NCBI GenBank assembly: GCA_017633865.1
Contig: JAGBOM010000360.1
Coordinates: 1-10,158 of the forward strand
DNA length: 10,158 nt
Source: Opitutales bacterium
GTDB taxonomy: Bacteria; Verrucomicrobiota; Verrucomicrobiia; Opitutales; Intestinicryptomonadaceae
Direction of reading: 5' to 3'
Position numbers and translations under genes: made by a program. A model generated the notes under the pieces. It saw nothing but the letters and a program-made list of their open reading frames with translations. It was not told where the DNA came from and ran no database searches. The first letter of the stretch is position 1, and each line of letters starts with the position of its first letter. Of this stretch, positions 1-6,253 are shown in pieces.

Positions 1-71
1 CATTGAACTATGGGGACGGGCTGCTTTTTGCGAAAATTCGCGCGTTTTTGCGCGTAAAAATGCAAAAAATA

Positions 72-90
72 TTGTAAATAGAATTTACAA
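72..90. promoter_or_regulatory. Perfect 8-base inverted repeat, possible operator
   Basis: TTGTAAAT and ATTTACAA are exact reverse complements separated by three bases (AGA). The 19-base size and dyad symmetry suit a site for a dimeric helix-turn-helix regulator. The central bases include TAGAAT (79-84), a five-of-six match to a -10 box, so a bound protein could block transcription toward parA. It does not resemble the parS consensus. No regulator gene is nearby, and AT-rich leaders yield palindromes by chance, so the regulatory role is inference. Confidence 0.35.
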
Positions 91-110
91 GCCGCCATAT
101 TTGGCAATAC

Positions 111-133
111 TAAAATGTAAAAATGTAAAAATG
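111..133. repeat. Short A-rich tandem repeat
   Basis: Three near-identical units, TAAAATG (111-117), TAAAAATG (118-125) and TAAAAATG (126-133), lie head to tail. A further TAAAAATGC occurs at 55-63, matching 126-134 exactly. The repeat creates two start-stop pairs ATGTAA at 115-120 and 123-128. Too short and A-rich to assign a function; slippage is the simplest origin. Confidence 0.45.
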
Positions 134-136
134 CGC

Positions 137-169
137 CGGCGGCCGCAAAAAGATTTCCGCCGATTTTTT
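137..169 (+). terminator. GC hairpin plus T run, terminator or attenuator-like
   Basis: CGGCGG (137-142) can pair with CCGCCG (157-162) around a 14-base loop, followed by A and six T (164-169). This has the form of a weak intrinsic terminator on the + strand. It sits 25 bases before the parA start codon. It could end a transcript entering from upstream or attenuate the parA operon if transcription begins before 137. The stem is only six base pairs, so it may be fortuitous. Confidence 0.3.
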
Positions 170-194
170 AGAAAATTCCCACCCGAGCACTCTT

Positions 195-977
195 ATGTCA
201 GCAAAAGTATTTTCAATCGCCAATCAAAAAGGCGGCGTAGGCAAAACGACCACCGCCGTAAATCTTTCCGCGGCTCTGGCGCGCCGCAAGCTAAGAACCC
301 TCTTAATCGACATGGACCAGCAGGCCAGCGCCACAAGCATGCTTGGGCTTGAAAAGAGGCAGGGCGGCAGTCTTTACAAAGTCATGTGCGGCGAAGGCGC
401 CGCCGCCGACAAAATTTTGGACACCGGCAGGAAGAACCTTTCCATAATCCCGTCGGAAGTCGACATTTCCGCGATCGAGGTCGAGCTTTCGGGCGCCGAG
501 AACTATTTAATGCGCCTAAAGGAGTGCATCGCCCCGCTCAAAAAAGCCGATTTATTCGACGCGATTGTAATCGACGCTCCCCCGTCGCTCGGCCTTCTTT
601 CGATGAACTCGCTTGTGGCCTCCGACTATCTTCTAATCGCGCTGCAATGCGAATATTTGGCCATGGAGGGCCTTGGGCAGATTATGGGGGTTGTAGAGCA
701 GCTGCGCAACGCGGGCGTAGGCGAGCTTCAGGTGGGCGGCATTGTAATGACGATGTACGACTCCCGCACGAATCTTTCAAAGCAGGTCGTAAACGAGGTT
801 AGAACGCATTTGGGCGGCCTTGTTTTTAAGACTATAATTCCGCGCACCGTCCGCCTCGCGGAGGCTCCGAGCTTTGGCCGCACGATTTTCGAGCATTCGA
901 GGTTCAACGAAGGCTCGTTCGCGTACGACAAGCTTGCGAAGGAAGTCGCCAAAAAATTCGGCGTCGGGGGCGAATAA
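195..977 (+). CDS. parA: ParA/Soj-family chromosome-partitioning ATPase
   Basis: This 260-residue protein is a ParA-type ATPase. Such proteins bind DNA non-specifically as ATP dimers and move ParB-parS complexes to segregate replicated chromosomes. The deviant Walker A motif KGGVGKTTT is at residues 12-20, with the signature lysine K12 and the P-loop lysine K17. The switch/A' motif LLIDMDQQ is at 36-43, where most relatives have DxDPQ. Walker B (IVIDAPPS) is at 124-131, and the C-terminal IPRTVRLAEAPSFG block is typical of chromosomal Soj proteins. The length is normal for the family, and the N-terminus begins immediately before the first beta strand, which supports this ATG. No Shine-Dalgarno sequence precedes it. 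The stop codon abuts the rnc start. No parB follows, although the two are usually adjacent; it may lie upstream of the window or elsewhere. MinD and plasmid ParA are less likely given the motifs and the housekeeping context. Confidence 0.93.
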   Translation: MSAKVFSIANQKGGVGKTTTAVNLSAALARRKLRTLLIDMDQQASATSMLGLEKRQGGSLYKVMCGEGAAADKILDTGRKNLSIIPSEVDISAIEVELSGAENYLMRLKECIAPLKKADLFDAIVIDAPPSLGLLSMNSLVASDYLLIALQCEYLAMEGLGQIMGVVEQLRNAGVGELQVGGIVMTMYDSRTNLSKQVVNEVRTHLGGLVFKTIIPRTVRLAEAPSFGRTIFEHSRFNEGSFAYDKLAKEVAKKFGVGGE

Positions 978-1751
978 ATGATTACGCTGCGCGGATACAT
1001 AAAGGGGCTGATGAAGCGGCGCGCCTTGAAAAAGCGCATAAAAGTCCGCAAGCGGATTTTGTCGAAGCGCGCGCAGGAGCAGTTCGGGATTCTCGAGGCG
1101 AAAATCGGCTATGTCTTTGCGGACAAATCGCTTTTAAAGCTCGCGCTGACGCACCCGAGCTCGATGAACATGGCAAACGCCAGGATTTTGTCCAACCAGC
1201 GGCTCGAATTTTTGGGCGACGCCGTTTTGCAGACCGTCATAAGCGACTTCGTCTACCGCCAGCTTGACGACAAGCCGGAGGGCGACCTCACCCGCGCGAG
1301 AATCGCCCTTACGCACGGCAAATTTTTGGCGAAGCTCGCCGAGAGGCTCGGCATTCCTCAAAGCCTGATTCTGCCCAAAAAGCTCTCGCACTTGCGCGAG
1401 GTGGCCTCCGCCAAGGAGGACGCGCTCGAAAGCTTAATCGGCGCGATTTATCTCGACTCGACTTTTGAAAACGCCAAAAAAATAGTTCTCGACTGGTACG
1501 AGGCCGCGTCTTTGGACGTCGGCGAAATGGTCGGCACGCAAAACCCGAAGGGGCAGCTTCAGGAGGCCGCCGCTAAATTAGGCAAACCGGTAAGCTACCG
1601 CCTCGCCTCGCAGACGGGCCCCGACCACGACAAAAAATTCGAGATGGAGGTTCTGGTCGGCGGCGAGGTTATGGGCTCGGCTGTGGCCTCGTCGAAAAAA
1701 GAGGCGGAAACAAACGCGGCGGCAATCGCGCTCAAAAAAATCGCGCCATGA
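978..1751 (+). CDS. rnc: Ribonuclease III
   Basis: RNase III cuts double-stranded RNA, including rRNA precursors, in the cytoplasm. The catalytic domain spans about residues 35-178. Its signature NQRLEFLGDAVL runs 73-84 with metal ligands E77 and D81, and the second pair is D148 and E151 in the segment EDALESLIGAIYLD. The EGD motif at 101-103 is also kept. A double-stranded-RNA-binding domain fills about 189-255, with the GPDHDKKF and KKEAE motifs. Two things are unusual. Residue 74 is Gln where E. coli has Glu38. The N-terminus also carries about 33 extra residues with 14 Lys/Arg in the first 31. ATG 978 directly follows the parA stop (TAAATG), suggesting translational coupling. ATG 1011 (Met12), preceded by AAAGGGG at short spacing, is an alternative start that would shorten the tail. 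The 3' end overlaps mfd by four bases. Confidence 0.95.
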   Translation: MITLRGYIKGLMKRRALKKRIKVRKRILSKRAQEQFGILEAKIGYVFADKSLLKLALTHPSSMNMANARILSNQRLEFLGDAVLQTVISDFVYRQLDDKPEGDLTRARIALTHGKFLAKLAERLGIPQSLILPKKLSHLREVASAKEDALESLIGAIYLDSTFENAKKIVLDWYEAASLDVGEMVGTQNPKGQLQEAAAKLGKPVSYRLASQTGPDHDKKFEMEVLVGGEVMGSAVASSKKEAETNAAAIALKKIAP

Positions 1752-4700
1752 TTTCGATTAAGCTTCCGCAGGGGGCGGAAATTTTTACAAACGTAGCCGC
1801 GCCGGCCTTCCCCGCGCTCGTGGCGGAGCTTGCCGCGAAAACCGGCGGCGTTAAAATCGTTTTGTGCGAAACTTTCGGCGAATGCGAAAAGATGTTCGCA
1901 AGAACAGGCGCGTTCTTAAAGATGTCGAACAGCGCAATCTCCGTAAAAATTTTGCCCGACAACGCCAATAAGGAGGATCCCGACTATTTTGAGTCGTTTT
2001 GCGAAAGGGTCGGAACATTAAACGCGGCGGCCTCGGGCAATACCTTAATTTTTGCCACCCCCGCCGCCCTCTTAAGCGAAGCCCCCGCAAACGCCGAGCG
2101 CATGGTTTTAAAAAAGGGCTCGGTTGTTCCGATGGAGGCTCTCAAGCAAAAGCTCGTCGATTTCGGCTATTACAACGAAATTCTTTGCGAGGGGCCGGGG
2201 CAGTTTTCGATTAGGGGCGGAATAGTCGACGTCTACCCCATCGCCGCGCAAACGCCGTATAGGCTCGATTTTTTCGGCGACGAAATAGACTCCATCCGCC
2301 CCTACAATCCCGACACCCAGCTTGCGGACTCCGCCGCGGTTTCGGAAATCGAGATAGACTCGGGCGCGGAGGCCAAAGACTTCAAGCCCGCCTACAAGTT
2401 CCTCTCAAAAGAGGGGGCGAGCTGGATTTTTATCGAGCCCGCGCGCCTTGCGGCAGGCTACCCCTCCCTATTTTACGTCCCCGAAAAATCCGCCGCGCCG
2501 AACGAAAATTTCGGAACCATTTTCGCCGAAAGGCCCGACGACAAGTGCCGCGCCATTTCCTCAATCGACGAGGGGGGAGCCCTCTTTAAAAACGCCGAAA
2601 AAAAATCGTTCCCCAGCGAGGACGTTTCAATCTACCGCGCCGCCGACCCTGCGGACTCAATCGGCTTCGAGCGGCACGAAAACGAAAAAAAGCTGCGGCT
2701 CGACTTCGTTAAAAAGCTCGCCTCATACCAGGCGGCGGGCTACAAAATTTTTATCGACGCCGAAGCCGGCGGCGACCGCGAAAACATAGCCGAACTTTTT
2801 AGGAAGGCGGGCGCGGACGCCTCGAAAATCGAATTTATAGAGCCGTTTTTCGGGCCCGGATTCGCCGTCGATTTTGCGGAAAACAATATAGGCCTTTCGT
2901 GGGGCGGAATGGGAAAAGGCGCGAAGGGCGCGCTTTGCTCCGGCGCGAACGAAATTTTCGGCAGGCGGCAAAAAACCAACATGGCCCCCCGCCGCAAAAT
3001 GCTTTCGAGGCGGGCGGAGGTAGACACCCTCCTCGATTTTTCCGAGCTGAGCGAGGGCGACTACGTAGTGCACCTCGCCCACGGCGTGTGCCGATACAGG
3101 GGCATAACAAGCATAATAAAAAACGGCGCGAAACAGGAGGTTCTGAAGCTCGAATTCGAGGACGAGGCGGTTTTATATCTGCCGCTTCACAAATCATACC
3201 TGATAAGCCGCTACATCGGCCTCGACAAGCGCAGCCCCAAGCTCTCCCGGCTGGACTCCCGCGCCTGGATAAAAGTGAGAACCGCCGCCGAAACCGCCGC
3301 GCTCGACTACGCCGCCGAGCTTTTGGACATGCAGTCGAAAAGGCACATCGCAAAAGGGTTCGCGTTTTCCCCCGACGGCGACTGGCAAAAAAGCTTTGAA
3401 GACTCCTTCCCCTTCGACGAAACCCCCGACCAGCTCCGCGCCATAGGCGAAGTCAAAACCGACATGGCCTCCGACAAGCCCATGGACAGGCTAATCTGCG
3501 CCGACGTCGGCTTCGGCAAAACCGAAGTCGCCCTGCGCGCGGCCTTCAAGTGCGTTATGGACGGCAAGCAGGCGGCGGTCTTGTGCCCCACAACCATACT
3601 TTGCCAGCAGCACTTCAAAACCTTCAAGGAGCGCTTCGCGCCCTACCCCGTCGTGGCGGAAATGCTTTCGAGATTCAGAACCCGCAGGGAAAACGACCGC
3701 ATAAAGGCGGAGCTCGCCTCGGGCCGGATAGACATAATCGTGGCGACCCACGCCCTGCTTGCCGCGGACGTTTCCTTCAAAGATTTGGGGCTGCTGGTAA
3801 TAGACGAGGAGCACCGCTTCGGCGTCAAGCACAAGGAGCGCATAAAGCAGATAAAGGAGGGCGTCGACGTCCTTACAATGAGCGCGACTCCCATTCCGCG
3901 CACGCTCTACTTCGCCATGATGGGCGCGAAAAACATAAGCCTTATGGAGACTCCGCCAAAAAACCGCTTCCCCGTGGAAACCGTCGTGAAGGAGTATTCC
4001 GAGGAGGTCGTAAAAGACGCCGTCGGGCGCGAAATCGCGCGCGGCGGGCAGGTATTTTATCTGCACAACAAAGTAAAGACGATAGACTCCACCGCGGAAA
4101 AACTGCGCGCGATGTTCCCGAACTTAAGAATCGGAGTCGGCCACGGGCAAATGAACGAGCGCGAGCTCGAAAAGCTTATGTCGGACTTTATGGACGGCCA
4201 TTACGACATTCTTGTGTGCACCACCATAATAGAGTCCGGCCTCGACATCCCGAACTGCAACACAATCATAATAGAGGGCGCCGACAAATTCGGGCTCGCC
4301 CAGCTCTACCAGCTGCGTGGGCGCGTCGGCAGGTTCACCCGCAGGGCGTACGCCTACATGCTTTTGCACCGCCACGCCGCCGTTGTCGAAAAGGCCCACA
4401 AGCGCCTGAGCGCGATAAGGCAGTACAACAAGCCCGGCGCGGGCTTTAGAATCGCCACCCGGGACCTCCAGCTTCGCGGCTGCGGCAACCTTCTGGGCGC
4501 GAAGCAAAGCGGGCACATTTCGGGCGTCGGCTTCGACATGTACTGCTCGCTTTTGCGCCAAAGCATAGCGAGGCTCAAGGGCGAAAAAACCGCCGCCGGC
4601 ATACACGCAAGCGTCGCGCCCGACTTCATATCGCTCGGCGAGGGCACGGAAAAAAGCGTGTCGGTAGAGTCCGCAAGCGACATGTTCGAGGAGCTCAAAA

Positions 4701-5125
4701 TCCTCAAAATCAAAAGGACGAAAACCGAAACGCTCCAGGCCTACATACCCGAATCATACATACCGCAAACGCAGCTTAGAATAGACCTTTATAGAAGGCT
4801 CGAGCTCTGCGCAAGCGTCGAGGAAATCGAAAGAATCGAGCGCGAAATGTCCGACCGCTACGGGAAGATTCCGGACGAGGCCGCCACCCTCATAACGCTT
4901 TCCAAAATACGAATCTACGCCGAGATAAACGAAATCCTGCGGGTCGAAACCGAGGGCGAAACCCTAAAGCTGCGCAAGGCAAACCCCGCCGCCGTGGAGT
5001 ACGTAAAAATCAACGGGCACTTCCCCGTGCTGCAAAAAAACACGTCAAAAGCGCGGCTCGACGAAATTCTAAAATTCCTGAAATACACGCTGCCGAGCTT
5101 TTCAAGCCCCCGAAGGCGCTCGTGA
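1748..5125 (+). CDS. mfd: Transcription-repair coupling factor Mfd
   Basis: Mfd is an ATP-driven translocase that pushes RNA polymerase stalled at DNA damage off the template and recruits UvrA for nucleotide excision repair. At 1125 residues it is full length (E. coli 1148). The UvrB-like N-terminal module is recognisable by YNEILCEGPGQFSIRGG from 142 and RLDFFGDEIDSIR from 172. The RNA-polymerase-interacting domain starts near 437 with GDYVVHLAHGVCRYRG. The RecG-like motor follows: Walker A DVGFGKT 586-592 (K591), DEEHRFG 686-692, SAT 712-714 and motif VI QLYQLRGRVGR 852-862. The C-terminal D7 domain is recognisable near IPQTQLRIDLYRRLE. ATG 1748 overlaps the rnc stop as ATGA, which implies coupled translation, and the N-terminus fits the family. 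No motif is broken. Mfd is not commonly a partner of parA and rnc in model bacteria, so this gene order is probably lineage-specific. Confidence 0.98.
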   Translation: MISIKLPQGAEIFTNVAAPAFPALVAELAAKTGGVKIVLCETFGECEKMFARTGAFLKMSNSAISVKILPDNANKEDPDYFESFCERVGTLNAAASGNTLIFATPAALLSEAPANAERMVLKKGSVVPMEALKQKLVDFGYYNEILCEGPGQFSIRGGIVDVYPIAAQTPYRLDFFGDEIDSIRPYNPDTQLADSAAVSEIEIDSGAEAKDFKPAYKFLSKEGASWIFIEPARLAAGYPSLFYVPEKSAAPNENFGTIFAERPDDKCRAISSIDEGGALFKNAEKKSFPSEDVSIYRAADPADSIGFERHENEKKLRLDFVKKLASYQAAGYKIFIDAEAGGDRENIAELFRKAGADASKIEFIEPFFGPGFAVDFAENNIGLSWGGMGKGAKGALCSGANEIFGRRQKTNMAPRRKMLSRRAEVDTLLDFSELSEGDYVVHLAHGVCRYRGITSIIKNGAKQEVLKLEFEDEAVLYLPLHKSYLISRYIGLDKRSPKLSRLDSRAWIKVRTAAETAALDYAAELLDMQSKRHIAKGFAFSPDGDWQKSFEDSFPFDETPDQLRAIGEVKTDMASDKPMDRLICADVGFGKTEVALRAAFKCVMDGKQAAVLCPTTILCQQHFKTFKERFAPYPVVAEMLSRFRTRRENDRIKAELASGRIDIIVATHALLAADVSFKDLGLLVIDEEHRFGVKHKERIKQIKEGVDVLTMSATPIPRTLYFAMMGAKNISLMETPPKNRFPVETVVKEYSEEVVKDAVGREIARGGQVFYLHNKVKTIDSTAEKLRAMFPNLRIGVGHGQMNERELEKLMSDFMDGHYDILVCTTIIESGLDIPNCNTIIIEGADKFGLAQLYQLRGRVGRFTRRAYAYMLLHRHAAVVEKAHKRLSAIRQYNKPGAGFRIATRDLQLRGCGNLLGAKQSGHISGVGFDMYCSLLRQSIARLKGEKTAAGIHASVAPDFISLGEGTEKSVSVESASDMFEELKILKIKRTKTETLQAYIPESYIPQTQLRIDLYRRLELCASVEEIERIEREMSDRYGKIPDEAATLITLSKIRIYAEINEILRVETEGETLKLRKANPAAVEYVKINGHFPVLQKNTSKARLDEILKFLKYTLPSFSSPRRRS

Positions 5126-5188
5126 TTTTGTGTTTGCGCTTTGCCCGCGAAAAGTCAAGACTACGCGCAAATAATCCCGTAAAATTTG
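5126..5188 (+). other. 63-base mfd to parvulin-gene spacer
   Basis: This is the largest gap inside the + strand cluster. It contains no terminator-like hairpin, so read-through from mfd is plausible. I could not find a convincing -35/-10 pair or a Shine-Dalgarno sequence before the next start. The last 20 bases are A/T-rich, as are the regions before the other starts. Confidence 0.5.
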
Positions 5189-6172
5189 ATGAAAATAAAA
5201 GCCTTAGCAATTTCCGCGGCGATATTCGCCGCCGCGGCCTTAAACGCCCAGCTTCTGCCCGCGCGCGCCAAAAGCGAAAAGGTCGTGGGCTACGACACAA
5301 TCGTCGCGAACGTCGAAGACGTCTCCATTACGCGCGACGAGCTTGCGCGCGCCGTAGCCCCCTACATTCCGAGCCTCCGCAAGGCCTCCTTGTCCGCGCA
5401 GGATTTTGAAAAAAAATACAACGAGTTCTCGTCGAGAGTCCTGCAGGACATGATAGACAGGGTTCTAATCGTAAAATACTTTCACGACAGGGGCATGGCC
5501 ATACCCGAATCCGTCATAGACTCCGCCCTCGAGGACGACATTAAAACGAAGTTCAACAACGACCGCTCCGCGTTCTTAAAACACCTTCAAACCCAAAACA
5601 AAACCGTAAAAAGCTACCGCAAAGACCTTGAGGAAAGCATAATAATAAACGTCGTAAAAAGGCAGTTTCTCGCGAACATGTCCGGAGTGTCCCCCGTCAT
5701 GATTCAGGAGTTTTACGAGAAGAACAAGCAAAAGTGGCACAGGCCGGAATCCGCGAAAATCTCGCAAATAACGGTCTCGGCGGACACCCCCGAAGAGGCT
5801 CTCGCCGCCGCAAAAAACGCGGTTAACGAAATATCGAAGGGCATGAGCTTTGAAGACGCCGCAAAAAAATTCAGCGTCGACGAATACGCCAAAAACGGCG
5901 GCAAGGCGGGCTCCGCCTACGCCAGGGGGCAGCTGCAGCCCGCGCTCGACAAGATTGTTTTTGAAGCCCCGATAGGCAAAGTGAACGAGCCCGTCCAGCT
6001 CTCGAACTACGCCTATATTATAAAAGTGGAGGAAAGAACCGCGGCGGGGACGCTGCCTATAGACCAGGTCCGCCCCGAAATCGAGGCCGAGCTCGCCGCC
6101 GAAACCGCGAAGGAGGCGAGCCAAAAAATGGTCGAGCGCCTGCGCGAAAAAGCCTACATCAAATATTTTTAA
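5189..6172 (+). CDS. Exported SurA/PrsA-like parvulin-domain chaperone
   Basis: This 327-residue protein has a signal peptide (lysines at 2 and 4, hydrophobic stretch 5-18, likely cleavage after Ala20 in LNA|Q), so it probably acts in the periplasm. Residues about 35-180 form a helical SurA_N-like chaperone region. Residues about 185-282 match the PpiC rotamase fold: FEDAAKKFS at 221-229, NGG at 236-238, then the VFEAPIGKVNEPV stretch and YIIKVEE. A helical tail ends at IKYF. SurA/PrsA relatives escort outer-membrane or secreted proteins. The two histidines conserved in active parvulins appear to be missing: Q193 stands in the ISQITV strand where ARHILV-type proteins have His, and Y276 in NYAYIIKV where FGYHIIKV proteins have His. 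It may therefore be chaperone only. I chose ATG 5189 over the adjoining TTG 5186. No lipobox was seen. It ends just before the shared terminator. Confidence 0.88.
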   Translation: MKIKALAISAAIFAAAALNAQLLPARAKSEKVVGYDTIVANVEDVSITRDELARAVAPYIPSLRKASLSAQDFEKKYNEFSSRVLQDMIDRVLIVKYFHDRGMAIPESVIDSALEDDIKTKFNNDRSAFLKHLQTQNKTVKSYRKDLEESIIINVVKRQFLANMSGVSPVMIQEFYEKNKQKWHRPESAKISQITVSADTPEEALAAAKNAVNEISKGMSFEDAAKKFSVDEYAKNGGKAGSAYARGQLQPALDKIVFEAPIGKVNEPVQLSNYAYIIKVEERTAAGTLPIDQVRPEIEAELAAETAKEASQKMVERLREKAYIKYF

Positions 6173-6190
6173 GCTCCTCCAACCCGCGCA

Positions 6191-6238
6191 AAAAAAGAAT
6201 CCCGAATCCTCCGCGAGAGAGGCTCGGGATTCTTTTTT
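6191..6238. terminator. Bidirectional intrinsic terminator
   Basis: AAAAAAGAATCCCGA (6191-6205) and TCGGGATTCTTTTTT (6224-6238) are perfect 15-base reverse complements. Inside them CCTC (6208-6211) pairs with GAGG (6219-6222), lengthening the stem past a small bulge. A GC-containing stem with A on one side and T on the other gives a U run in either direction. It lies 18 bases after the parvulin-gene stop and 15 bases from the galactosidase stop, so it can end both convergent transcripts. Confidence 0.93.
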
Positions 6239-6253
6239 CGGAGTTTTGCCCGC

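Larger units (their letters stand above)
1..194. other. AT-rich leader ahead of parA, no gene seen
   Basis: This stretch contains no convincing coding region. One reading frame stays open from base 2 into parA, but its translation is a low-complexity string of Lys, Arg and Asn with no recognisable domain, so I treat it as chance. The region is clearly richer in A and T than the genes, as expected of a promoter region. It contains a perfect palindrome (72-90), a near-tandem repeat of TAAAAATG (111-133) and a GC hairpin followed by six T (137-169). Hexamers resembling a -10 box occur at 79-84 (TAGAAT) and 111-116 (TAAAAT). Neither has a well-placed -35 box, so I do not assign a promoter. Confidence 0.6.

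Noticed and set aside
39..54. CGCGC / GCGCG hairpin near the left edge as a terminator
   Set aside because: The stem is five base pairs and is followed by TAAAAA, not a T run, so it lacks terminator form on the + strand.
84..113. TTTACA to TACTAA as a sigma-70 promoter for parA
   Set aside because: The spacer is 18 bases and the -10 matches consensus at only three positions. Better -10 boxes nearby lack a -35, so no promoter could be assigned.
101..352. 83-residue + strand frame overlapping the start of parA
   Set aside because: Its product is low-complexity and basic with no domain, and it overlaps a clearly recognised ParA in another frame. The upstream extension to base 2 is also featureless.
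3491..4066. 191-residue - strand frame inside mfd
   Set aside because: It is a shadow of the Mfd motor domain, with no recognisable domain or separate start signals.
5186..5188. TTG as start of the parvulin gene
   Set aside because: The adjacent ATG at 5189 is a better start codon, and the choice changes only one residue of the signal peptide.
5576..6124. 182-residue - strand frame opposite the parvulin gene
   Set aside because: It is composed of reverse-complement shadows of the parvulin gene and shows no family motif.
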